DNA of 64,000 nt, from contig NZ_JACHZG010000001.1 in assembly GCF_014193425.1 (NCBI RefSeq), forward strand, positions 434,001-498,000. The letters are read 5' to 3'. Origin of the DNA: Microlunatus antarcticus. Its GTDB lineage: Bacteria; Actinomycetota; Actinomycetes; Propionibacteriales; Propionibacteriaceae. The position numbers and the translations under genes were made by a program. Below are positions 1 to 7,219 of the stretch, piece after piece. The notes beneath the pieces were generated by a model. The model made no database searches, was not told where the DNA came from, and worked only from the letters and a program-made list of their open reading frames with translations. Every line of letters starts with the position of its first letter. The first letter of the stretch is position 1.

Positions 1-166
1 AGCATCTGCTTGCTCGCCGCCGTTTGCTGATGCGACGCACATGAGCGACGTTCGTCAGGGGATTCCTCAGTGCCAGTGCGCGTGCGGTTGACCAGCCGCT
101 ACTCGTCGCGACATGCGCCGGACAGGTCCAGAAGGCGACAGAGAGTGTTACTTGAGAGATGTGGTT
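1..166. other. No gene seen at the left edge
   Basis: Downstream of the reverse-strand two-gene operon; no convincing reading frame or hairpin terminator was seen. Confidence 0.4.
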
Positions 167-544
167 TTAGAATGGAGGCTCGGCGGGGGGATCTTCTCGA
201 CGAATAACAACGTCTTCGCCAGTTTGAACTGAAACGTCTTCTTCACCGGTAAATCCGTCGCCCATGGTCTTCAGCTTCCCTGCGCCTCCCACAGAGGACT
301 GTGACCGCTGTCGGTCCGTAACCTTGGCGAGGGACATTTTCTCGCGCACCTCACTGATCTCAAGGCGGAGCTTAACGAAGTTCACAACATCCAGTTCCTC
401 GCCGGTGACAGGATCATTCACATGCTCACTGCGGAACAGGATCACTTCGTCGCCAACCTGAACTCCAGTTGCTTTACCGACATTTACGGCGAGGAGTGTG
501 GGGGTCAGGATCTTAGCGACCTTCGCCATTATTTGAATGCTCAT
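167..544 (-). CDS. Small FlgT-C-like beta-barrel protein, second gene of a two-gene operon
   Basis: Predicted 125-residue protein. The first 75 residues follow a recognisable pattern: an N-terminal beta strand, 'NVGKATGVQVGDEV', then 'DPVTGEELD', and a closing strand ending in 'VREKMSLAKV'. This resembles the small C-terminal domain of FlgT-like and other envelope proteins ('..G...GV..GD.....DP.TGE.LG.....'). The last 45 residues look disordered and acidic. Its ATG overlaps the stop of the upstream membrane-protein gene (ATGA, 541-544), so the two are probably translationally coupled. There is no signal peptide, so it may act on the cytoplasmic face with its partner. Base composition is AT-richer than the chromosome further right. 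Exact function unknown; the domain call is from pattern memory, not a search. Confidence 0.7.
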   Translation of the reverse strand: MSIQIMAKVAKILTPTLLAVNVGKATGVQVGDEVILFRSEHVNDPVTGEELDVVNFVKLRLEISEVREKMSLAKVTDRQRSQSSVGGAGKLKTMGDGFTGEEDVSVQTGEDVVIRREDPPAEPPF

Positions 545-1212
545 GAGTCATCACCATCTTCTGAAGGATTAATGAGGTCGGAGAGGTCGATTGGCGCAAG
601 AACAACGCCTCTCGGAGCGGACTTATCGGCTCCCGCTTGACTTGCGACGCTTTCAAGAAAGGGTGTGAGTTTACGACCTGCCGGTACAAACCAGACGTAG
701 CCATCCCTGACTGCATGGCTCACCCGAAGTGTTCCGAGCGAAGTGTCCAACTGACCCTCTGCCACAAGGTTGAAACGAGTGTTTATCGAAGGTGGCGTCC
801 CGTCTGTGGGTACGCGTCCGCAAACTCGAAGAGTTCCAGACTCGATACTGACCGAGACGAGTACCGGCAAAGCTGAGTCTAAATTTAAGCTGGCCCCAAC
901 TACCTGTGCCTGACCTTCGATGACCCCTTCGTCGTATGCGCGCTGGACCTCTTCGTCGTGCTCAACCACTTGGCCGAGCAGGTTTTGCTCTATCTGTCTC
1001 TGCTCTTCTAGGCGCACAAGAAGGGGCCCGTACCCTCTATAAGCAGAAGAAATCGCTAGTGCGTGCTTCCAAACTTGCGGAACCGCAACAATGAGGATTC
1101 CAAGGACAAGAATTGCCACCGCCCACCGAAGAACCCCAAATTGATCGGCGCCGGCAAGTATGCCGACAATGACGCCGATGGACACGACGGCGGTCCAAAA
1201 GCGCTTCCACAC
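541..1212 (-). CDS. Two-helix membrane protein with cytoplasmic coiled coil, first gene of operon
   Basis: About 223 residues from a GTG at 1212, chosen because AAGGA lies 6 nt upstream and because the longer open frame would run backwards through the tRNA-Thr remnant at 1284-1319. Two hydrophobic segments lie at about residues 5-25 and 30-50 ('AVVSIGVIVGILAG', 'AVAILVLGILIVAV'). An amphipathic Glu/Gln-rich stretch follows (about 65-105) that looks coiled-coil, then a beta-rich domain of about 110 residues. The stop overlaps the start of the 125-residue gene. Not a family I recognise. The gene sits just outside the tRNA-side end of the integrated element, in composition unlike the core, and could belong to a second, older island extending off the left edge. 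Confidence 0.7.
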   Translation of the reverse strand: MWKRFWTAVVSIGVIVGILAGADQFGVLRWAVAILVLGILIVAVPQVWKHALAISSAYRGYGPLLVRLEEQRQIEQNLLGQVVEHDEEVQRAYDEGVIEGQAQVVGASLNLDSALPVLVSVSIESGTLRVCGRVPTDGTPPSINTRFNLVAEGQLDTSLGTLRVSHAVRDGYVWFVPAGRKLTPFLESVASQAGADKSAPRGVVLAPIDLSDLINPSEDGDDS

Positions 1213-1283
1213 GGCAAATCCTTTCAGATTCTCGAGGGTGTCGGATAGGTAAGTTCCGCACCCATTGTCGGATCCACCTGATT

Positions 1284-1319
1284 GAGCTGACGGTCGGACT
1301 CGAACCGACAACCGCCTGT
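1284..1319 (-). repeat. attR: duplicated 3' end of tRNA-Thr
   Basis: Matches 14524-14559 at 34 of 36 positions and covers the 3' anticodon-stem strand, variable loop, T arm and acceptor strand of the tRNA. The two differences are at opposite sides of the T stem (GTCGG/CCGAC here, GACGG/CCGTC in the intact gene), so base pairing is kept. Homology stops right after CCTGT, just outside the anticodon loop. Confidence 0.85.
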
Positions 1320-1351
1320 GTAGAAGTGGTGTGGTTGACCAGGGGTCATCA

Positions 1352-1414
1352 GAGTTCACTAATCCTCGCGCTGACAAGGGAGAACGACCGTAGGGTCGTT
1401 CACTGGAGTTCACT
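1352..1414. repeat. Hairpin and TTCACT repeats beside attR, possible integrase arm sites
   Basis: GAGTTCACT occurs at 1352-1360 and again at 1406-1414, with a further TTCACT at 1399-1404. Between them is a perfect 8-bp inverted repeat (GAACGACC, 1382-1389; GGTCGTTC, 1394-1401) with a 4-nt loop. Short direct repeats just inside the att core are typical of integrase or excisionase arm sites. The function is inferred from position alone. Confidence 0.4.
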
Positions 1415-1501
1415 CGATCACGTAGGGCTGTACCTGCTGATCGGCACATAAATGGGGAACGGTTCGCGTTCCCCACGAAGCGCGAGAGGGAGATCGGGTA
1501 G

Positions 1502-1744
1502 ATGAGCAATGACAGCACCTTGAACATGGCCTGGGTGCCGGACTGGACCCTGCCCGATTGGTCTGTACGGACGTACACGTCTGGAGACCGGCTGGTGCTC
1601 GAGGCTGAGCAGGACGCGCCGATGGGCGACATCCTGCGCCAGGTCTACGGAGCTGGGTGGCAGGAGATGGGAGACCCGATGGGAGAGCTGGTGTCGACCG
1701 ACGGTCGCCCCACGTTCGTGCGCTTCTACATGGTGCGGCGGTGA
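1502..1744 (+). CDS. Small hypothetical protein of the element
   Basis: 80 residues from ATG at 1502, preceded by a purine-rich GAGGGAGAT about 7 nt upstream. Tryptophan-rich N-terminal third (W at 11, 15 and 20) followed by an alpha/beta pattern ending in basic 'RFYMVRR'. This pattern recalls small DUF4177-like proteins found on plasmids and phages, but I cannot assign a family. First gene inside the attR end of the element, reading away from it. Function unknown. Confidence 0.6.
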   Translation: MSNDSTLNMAWVPDWTLPDWSVRTYTSGDRLVLEAEQDAPMGDILRQVYGAGWQEMGDPMGELVSTDGRPTFVRFYMVRR

Positions 1745-1948
1745 GGTTGCCGCCCAGTGGGCGCAGCCCGCAAATCTCACACAACGTTGTGCGCGGCTGC
1801 GGGAAATCTGGCGGCGTGTCGCTCCCGAAGATGTCACATCCTGCCAGGACCATTGGCTGAAGACGGCGAGTCCTCGCCGTCACCCGCTAGGGGTCGAACG
1901 TCGGCACAGCGCTGGCACGAGGTCTCCTGACGAGAGGTGCCACGCCCC

Positions 1949-2710
1949 ATGTCAAACCGTCCCCGTCTACGCCGCATGGGACCGCGCGTTGAGCCCCAGC
2001 CTCTGATCTACCAGGCACCGCCCCCCGCTGCGCAAGTGGTGCCGGGCGCAGGGCTGCCCCCGCAGTACGGCATGAGCTTGCCGGGCTTCCAGCCCACGAC
2101 CAGGCTGCCCCCGATGACTCCGGCGCAGCACGATCAGATGGCGGCGGTTATCGCGGATGGCCATGCCCCTGCGATCTGCCCCCGCTGCGGGTGCGTGTTC
2201 CAGTCTGGTCTTCACTTCGGTTACGCGATCCACACGACCGTGATCGGCGGTCAGTCCTCGTGCCCGAACTGCGGCCATATGGCTGCGATCCCGGATGGCG
2301 TCTACGACCTCAACCCTCTGATCCGAGAGTTAGCGGCGAAGGCTGACCGCGAGTCGCTCCTCGCGCTGGTCAGGGCGTTTCGCGGTGCTCAAGGGGGAAC
2401 CGGGCAAGAGCTGGCTGCAGCTGTGGCCGCTGCAGGGCAGAACGCACCGAGCGAGGCCCAGCCGCTGTTCCTCGCCCTGGCCAAGTTCGTCAAGAGTCTT
2501 CCGACGGGAAGTCTGGCGGAGTGGGCCGCGGTGATCGTGGCGCTGCTGGCGCTCCTGGTCGGAGGTGGCATCAACGTGACGGTCAACAACGTCACCATGA
2601 ACGATGGTGGCGCGAAGGAGGGACCCGCTCCCTCAGCCTCAGCGAGTCCGAGCGCAACTCAGCAGGCCACGCCTTCTTCGTCAGCCCCATCTCCTGCCCC
2701 GCACCGCTAA
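1949..2710 (+). CDS. Zinc-ribbon protein with C-terminal membrane anchor
   Basis: About 253 residues from ATG 1949 (a GTG at 1937 is in frame, but the GAGAGG ribosome site suits the ATG better). Pro-rich disordered N-terminus (about 1-65), then a treble-clef or zinc-ribbon pair: 'CPRCGCVF' and, about 35 residues later, 'CPNCGH'. A helical segment follows (about 125-185), one transmembrane helix ('WAAVIVALLALLVGGG', about 192-208), and a short Ser/Pro/Ala-rich tail outside. Topology suggests a cytoplasmic zinc domain anchored to the membrane by a C-terminal helix. No enzymatic motif seen. It lies just before the first copy of the flanking motif at 2728-2803. Function unknown. Confidence 0.75.
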   Translation: MSNRPRLRRMGPRVEPQPLIYQAPPPAAQVVPGAGLPPQYGMSLPGFQPTTRLPPMTPAQHDQMAAVIADGHAPAICPRCGCVFQSGLHFGYAIHTTVIGGQSSCPNCGHMAAIPDGVYDLNPLIRELAAKADRESLLALVRAFRGAQGGTGQELAAAVAAAGQNAPSEAQPLFLALAKFVKSLPTGSLAEWAAVIVALLALLVGGGINVTVNNVTMNDGGAKEGPAPSASASPSATQQATPSSSAPSPAPHR

Positions 2711-2727
2711 GACGCAGTGGCACCAGG

Positions 2728-2803
2728 GGGTGGGGGTGCGACCCGCACGACCGACGATCCCTCCACCGCTCGTCGCGGCGGGTGGCCGCGCGCCACGGTT
2801 TCA
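2728..2803 (+). repeat. Left copy of a 76-nt flanking motif
   Basis: Aligns without gaps to 9238-9313 (about two thirds identical). Three blocks are nearly perfect and equally spaced in both: GGGTGGGGGTGC-n-ACCC, CCACCGCTCGTC, and GCCACGGTTTCA. The first block can fold as a GGGT/ACCC hairpin. The two copies bracket the AT-rich cargo (2864-9119). Confidence 0.6.
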
Positions 2804-2863
2804 TGACCCGGAGTCTCATCGCTCGGTTCCAGCGGGAGGTAGTAGGCCCCAGGGGCTGGTGTC

Positions 2864-3571
2864 CTATTCTTCGTCAGCCGTTAGAACTTGCACGCCACCG
2901 GCTCGACGTACGAATTCGAGGTAGTCACTACCGTATTCCGAAGCTTGGCGCCCCGATGATCCTCCGTAGCCGCTGACGTCTACCAAGCATCCGCTCTGGT
3001 CGAGGGTGGAGAGCACAGGATCGATTCCCGGACCCAACGAGGGGAAGCGCTCAAGGATCTCCTGCCGCGACCAACCTGCACGTTCTGGTCGAGGTGGCTC
3101 GGTCAGGAACTCGAGCACCAGCAGGTGCACGGAGTCGAGCGCGGCGGTTGTCCTCACCCTGAGCCGGCTGAGCTCCAGCACGGCGTCGTCCGTGAGACCG
3201 TCCGCCAGGGCTTGACTCAGCGTCTTGAGCTTGTCCTCGTCCAGGGCCTGCCATGCGGCGTTGAGTGCCTCCGTGAAGAGGGCCGCGTTGCGAGGGGTCT
3301 CGAGCCAATACTTGAGGCTCTCGCCGTTCAAGCCGGCGAGTGCCGTCGAGGTTTCAGCGACGGAGGCGACCCTGACGCCGGATCGTCGGACTGCGTCCGC
3401 GATGAACACGGGCACGACAGAGCCCAGTTGGGCGCCGAGCACTCCACCGACGTCCGCTCCGACGAAGGTGCTGATCCCGGTTGTTACAACATTAACGGCG
3501 AGCTCGACAGAATTACGCACGATGCAGAGATTAGGCGTCGTGGGGCGCATGGTCGCGGGCGAGCGGCGCAC
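2864..3571 (-). CDS. Hypothetical cargo protein, hydrophobic N-terminus
   Basis: 235 residues if the GTG at 3571 is used; an ATG at 3550 is an alternative and no strong ribosome site decides. Residues 20-60 are glycine- and valine-rich and mildly hydrophobic ('VGADVGGVLGAQLGSVVP'). Residues 75-150 are helical with a regular leucine pattern. The C-terminal third contains a possible winged-helix segment around 'WSRQEILERFPSLGPG'. No catalytic motif. It reads opposite to its neighbours and sits alone inside the cargo region between the two copies of the 76-nt motif. In this setting a defence or regulatory role is possible, but nothing in the protein shows it. Confidence 0.65.
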   Translation of the reverse strand: MRRSPATMRPTTPNLCIVRNSVELAVNVVTTGISTFVGADVGGVLGAQLGSVVPVFIADAVRRSGVRVASVAETSTALAGLNGESLKYWLETPRNAALFTEALNAAWQALDEDKLKTLSQALADGLTDDAVLELSRLRVRTTAALDSVHLLVLEFLTEPPRPERAGWSRQEILERFPSLGPGIDPVLSTLDQSGCLVDVSGYGGSSGRQASEYGSDYLEFVRRAGGVQVLTADEE

Positions 3572-3824
3572 GTCGCGCTGCGGATAGCAGGGCCGCCTGG
3601 CCTGCGGTTCGCCACCCCAGTCGGACTACCGGAGGTGCAGGGGCGGCTTGGCCTGGGCTAGATGTATCGCGGCGCTTGGTCTTGGCGGGATGTAGCAGCA
3701 GGACGCTCTAGTTCGCTCCCGGTCGCTACGACCGTCGTCGATCCTCGATGTCAGGACGACCGGGCGCGGTTTAGCCCCTCGCACCTCTACGTCCACGAGC
3801 TGGCGTCGCCGACCGTAGTATTCG

Positions 3825-4052
3825 ATGATGCAGCCCCTACCGCCAGCAGACTGGACCTCAGAGGACGGGCTAGTGACTGTCGGGGTCGAGCACGGCCGCC
3901 CGTACATCGACTTCCACCCTAGGTTTCGGCTGTCCGACAAGGGCCACGCCCTTGGCCTCGCCGAGCTCACCGGTTGGGAGTTAGATGTGAACGCCGATGA
4001 GGTCTTGCTCGAAGGTCGTCGGCGCCGCATGTACCTCAAGCCCTTGACCTAA
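3825..4052 (+). CDS. Small hypothetical protein
   Basis: 75 residues; start ATG at 3825 or 3828. Contains the alternating pattern 'GLVTVGVEHGRPYIDFHPRF', helical 'GHALGLAELTGWELD', then basic 'GRRRRMYL'. Composition is protein-like and better than any overlapping frame, but the gene is short and has no clear ribosome site. Function unknown. Confidence 0.45.
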   Translation: MMQPLPPADWTSEDGLVTVGVEHGRPYIDFHPRFRLSDKGHALGLAELTGWELDVNADEVLLEGRRRRMYLKPLT

Positions 4053-4503
4053 TCCCACCCTGGACTAATCGCTGAGTTTCGACTCGCGCACAGGGAATTC
4101 GCCCCCCCTTTATCTAATCCATACCTGTTCAACTGAAGATATCGCCGGATTGCGAGAGAAAAACTTCGGGGACGCCAAACTGTGGTGCCGGACGAACGTC
4201 TTCGATTTGTTGGACGCATGCAGACGGGACGCAGCGGCAAAGTGCGTAACTCGATATGTCCGACGTGGCGCTGCCACTTTGGCTTGAATGCGGACGTAGC
4301 CCAGGGCGAGAGGCTAGCTACGTAACTCTGGCACAAACAGGCGTCGCATCGACCAGCGCCGGAGCCGACAACGTTTCACCGTCGCCGGTTCCGTTCCGAG
4401 GCTGGATCACACAACGTGTCCAGAGCGTCGCTATCCGTTCCGGGTATGGGGGCCGCGGGCCATCTGTGGCTGGCGGTGGGCTCGACGCTCGCCTAGTGCA
4501 TTC
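4053..4503. other. 450-nt cargo gap, possible gene remnant
   Basis: No complete gene. A forward frame from about 4120 to the stop at 4285-4287 stays open and reads plausibly (including 'NFGDAKLWCRTNVFDLLDAC') but has no start or ribosome site, so it may be the 3' end of a decayed gene. Composition is AT-rich for this genome. Confidence 0.35.
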
Positions 4504-5850
4504 TCAAAGAAGGTTCATGCGATATTGCACTACTCGGCGCTCGCCAGCGGCCAGGCGATCACGGGTGAGGATGTGTACCTGCGTCGTCGTGGCCTGAATG
4601 ACACCGGTCACGGCTATGACGATGAAATCGGGGTCGTTAACCACGCGCGCCCATTCGAGTGCCGTCATGTTGAAGGACAGAGACGAACCTTGGATGCCCT
4701 TGACTTCAACATTCAGACTCGAGTCACCCTTACGGAACTCGAGGTCGTAACCGACGCCAAGCTTCTGGCAGTCGCGGTGAAGCCGCCAGCCTTGATTTGC
4801 GAGGTAGACCTTCGCGACATGTACGGCGCGGCGTTCGATGTACTTGTCGAGTGCTTGCCGAGCTTTGCCTCGAGCGGCTCGACGCTCAGTGTTCTCCCGC
4901 TCGACGTCGTCTGTCAGTCCTGCCGGCGCAACTACCTCAACCAGAGGGTTTGCAGTCCCTGGAGCGGGAAGGACTTCCGGCAACGGGTCGGTAGCCGACA
5001 GGTCTACCGAGGCTTCTACGGGCGGGACACCACTTAGAAGGCGATCTGCTTCATTCTCGTTTTTGACGTCCTGCGGAACAGGTGCTGTGATAGGAGCCGT
5101 TGCGGGTTGAACTGTGCTTGTGTCGAACTTCTGGGATGCAAGCGGGACTGGTGCGCCCGTTCCAGCCTGAACTATGGCGGCGAGAGTTTCGTAGTCGATC
5201 TCAACGATTCCGTGTTGAGGGTTCCAATTTTCGATGGCTACGTCGCCGGCGAGGACGGGTAGGTCAAACTCCTGATAGTCGGTCAACTCTGCGCGGTAGC
5301 CCTCGCCATCGACGGCCCCAATCTCGGAAACGACTGCGTGTGCGATAAACGCTCGCCGGGGCTGCTGGGTTGCTTTCCTAGTTCGGTAGAAAACGACACG
5401 TGATCCGGCGCCCGCCTCAAGGAATGGAACGCGGCCAGACACGTTGTCATCGAAGCCATAGGACTCGCCGGGAACGTCTGCGTACTGCTTACTTACCGGA
5501 TGATCTGCAATATTTAGAATGAAGCATTGCGGCTGAGCGGTAACTCCGCGCAGTAGTTTTCTATAACCACCATTCGTGACGGTGCCGCCGCCGTCCGGGC
5601 CGAGGTGCTCGCTAGAGTCGTGCCCCCCTTCGTACCGTTCGCCAGCAGCGATGAGCGCGAATTCAAGCTTTCGGTAAGTAGTCGGGAGTGAAGCCGGGTC
5701 GCCGCCAAATTTTCGGACAACCGCGTCGAGGAATTTAGTACCCACGGTGCTACCGGGCGGCACCTCCGGAGCGTCAATGCCTAGCAAACCTGCGATCTTG
5801 GTTGTAATGTCGCGCCGATAGAGGCGCTTAGCCCGTCCTTGAACTGCCAC
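4504..5850 (-). CDS. EVE/PUA-like reader fused to DUF3883 nuclease-like domain (type IV restriction candidate)
   Basis: 448 residues from GTG 5850. Residues about 1-75 are a helical lead. Residues about 105-220 match the EVE/PUA-like fold that precedes HNH or PD-(D/E)XK nucleases: 'GYR', 'GSRVVFYRT', 'RRAFIAHAVVSEI', 'YRAELTDYQEFDLPV'. A Pro/Ala/Val-rich linker follows (about 240-310). The C-terminal 120 residues fit DUF3883 (NO VEIN C-terminal): 'GVGYDLEFRKG' then 'LNVEVKG', giving D369 and E382-x-K384, the usual PD-(D/E)XK spacing. EVE-type domains read modified bases in known restriction enzymes, so cleavage of modified foreign DNA is the likely role (inference). Stands alone, reading opposite to its neighbours. 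Confidence 0.8.
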   Translation of the reverse strand: MAVQGRAKRLYRRDITTKIAGLLGIDAPEVPPGSTVGTKFLDAVVRKFGGDPASLPTTYRKLEFALIAAGERYEGGHDSSEHLGPDGGGTVTNGGYRKLLRGVTAQPQCFILNIADHPVSKQYADVPGESYGFDDNVSGRVPFLEAGAGSRVVFYRTRKATQQPRRAFIAHAVVSEIGAVDGEGYRAELTDYQEFDLPVLAGDVAIENWNPQHGIVEIDYETLAAIVQAGTGAPVPLASQKFDTSTVQPATAPITAPVPQDVKNENEADRLLSGVPPVEASVDLSATDPLPEVLPAPGTANPLVEVVAPAGLTDDVERENTERRAARGKARQALDKYIERRAVHVAKVYLANQGWRLHRDCQKLGVGYDLEFRKGDSSLNVEVKGIQGSSLSFNMTALEWARVVNDPDFIVIAVTGVIQATTTQVHILTRDRLAAGERRVVQYRMNLL

Positions 5851-6523
5851 TCTTCATCCTCTCAACTGACTACACTGCTGTGCTCGATCATCGTCGACCT
5901 AGGCGGATCATAGGGGTGGCTACAGCCTCTACGGGCAGACAATCGTCAATGCCCTCCGGACGGCCCGCTCTGATTCCGGCGGCGCGCGCACTGCTCCCAT
6001 ATGAGCGCAGTGCAGCCGGTCCCACTCAAAACGTGCGACCTGTGCTCAGTGATTCCGCCCAGGACTCGAGGAACGGGGGGAAGCGCCGAGCCTTGCGACT
6101 CCTCTTGCGCCTCGGCGCTGAGCGCGGTGCGGCGCGTTAGTCCTCATCTCCCGGGAAAGACCTCTAGCCGCTGTGCCCAGGCCCTCAACCAGTGGTGGTG
6201 GGGGGGCTGGCTGTCCTCTGGGAGTCGCTACACGACGCGTGTCTTGGTGGGCTGCGATGACGCGACTCGGTGGCCGAGGCTGGGCCGAGGAGAGCACTTC
6301 GCCGCTGGACTACCTCAGACAGCCGAGCCGCCGGCTCGGCTGGACCGACGACGGACGCACCGTGCTGGCGCTCTACCAGCTCGAGAGTCGGGGGGGTGAG
6401 GATCTGGCAGGTCTCGAGATGCGCTTGGTCGGTCTAGCGCTCAAGGTTGGCGTCCTGGTGCGACGGGCTGGCTTCGGCATCAGTAACTGACGGCCCACGG
6501 GGCGCTACCCATCGCTCCCCCTC
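5851..6523. other. 670-nt cargo gap with one copy of a degenerate gene fragment
   Basis: No gene with a good start and ribosome site. A forward frame running to the stop at 6488-6490 includes 'ALYQLESRGGEDLAGLEMRL', which recurs in degraded form at 8386-8518 (see repeat entries). This makes it likely to be a fragment of a once-complete small gene. The rest shows nothing I can name. Confidence 0.4.
6325..6458 (+). repeat. Left copy of a ~130-nt degenerate duplication
   Basis: Aligns with 8386-8518 allowing one 1-nt gap. Best-conserved parts are the CGGCTGGACCG block near the left and GAGGA(T/C)CTGGC...GTCGG on the right. In the same frame the copies read 'EDLAGLEMRLVGLAL' and 'EDLADSKVRSVGLPL'. 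It lies directly before the DUF4365 cassette. Confidence 0.55.
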
Positions 6524-7219
6524 GTGAGATACATGCCCGTTGCGCGTTGGATACGAGCATGGAGTCGGAGCCGTAGGCGCGACGCACGGCCGGTCGTAGT
6601 GTCTGTGATAAAGATCGTGGTCGTGTCCACGTTGGCCGGGTTCCCAGACGGGATGCGGAGCGTCCTGCAGGGGGACTTCGGAGAGTCCTGGCTGTCGGTT
6701 GTTGCTGCAGGTGCGGGCTTGAGCCATGGACCGCACGCCACAACTGACCTATTGAAGGCCGATATCCAGTTGACACTGCGGGAGGAGGTGGAAGGCGTCT
6801 TCAATCCCTCCGTGCTCGTGCAGGTCAAGACGACTAACGCGCTTCGCGACGACGGGGAGGAGTGGGCCTACGACTTGGACGTATCAACATACAACGTGCT
6901 ACAGAACTCCAAGGAGCGCCTTCGTCGCATTCTTGTGGTAATAGGCGTTGCAGAGGATGGCGAGACGACACGGTCGCTCACAGAGGGTACGCTTCTGGTT
7001 GGACAATCCGCGTGGGTCTCGTTGGAAGGCGCCGAGGCGACGAAAAACAAAGAGACCTGTGTCGTCCGCTTGCCCAAGGCGAATACGCTCGATGAAGCAG
7101 GGCTGCGTAAAATGTTGAAGACTTTTGGCGTCCCGCAATCAACTGTTCGAGGTTTCGAAGAGCTCTGGCAGAATGCGGATTATGCTTGGGCTTTCCCTGG
7201 TGAGGGTCTGGCGCAGTGA
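6524..7219 (+). CDS. DUF4365-family nuclease-like protein, first gene of a two-gene cassette
   Basis: 231 residues from GTG 6524 (ATG at 6533 also possible; no clear ribosome site, so the start is uncertain). The core is typical of DUF4365: 'QGDFGESW' with G53-E54, then 'KADIQLT' with D80, strand 'VLVQVKTT' with Q100-x-K102, and 'WAYDLDVSTYNVL'. D...(E/Q)-x-K is the PD-(D/E)XK-like signature seen in this family, here with Gln in place of Glu. DUF4365 proteins are repeatedly found in bacterial defence and mobile loci. The stop overlaps the start of the next gene (GTGA, 7216-7219), indicating coupled expression. Flanked by both copies of a degenerate duplication. A nucleic-acid-targeting effector is the likely role (inference). 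Confidence 0.75.
   Translation: MRYMPVARWIRAWSRSRRRDARPVVVSVIKIVVVSTLAGFPDGMRSVLQGDFGESWLSVVAAGAGLSHGPHATTDLLKADIQLTLREEVEGVFNPSVLVQVKTTNALRDDGEEWAYDLDVSTYNVLQNSKERLRRILVVIGVAEDGETTRSLTEGTLLVGQSAWVSLEGAEATKNKETCVVRLPKANTLDEAGLRKMLKTFGVPQSTVRGFEELWQNADYAWAFPGEGLAQ

Noticed and set aside
1218..1632. N-terminal extension of the membrane-protein gene to position 1632
   Set aside because: It would translate the tRNA remnant and the element's left end; the GTG at 1212 has a proper ribosome site.
4256..4597. 113-residue forward frame in the cargo gap
   Set aside because: Overlaps the 3' end of the EVE/DUF3883 gene, no ribosome site, poor composition.
6001..6399. 132-residue Cys-containing frame in the cargo gap
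   Set aside because: No ribosome site, biased composition, and overlaps a degenerate fragment in another frame.
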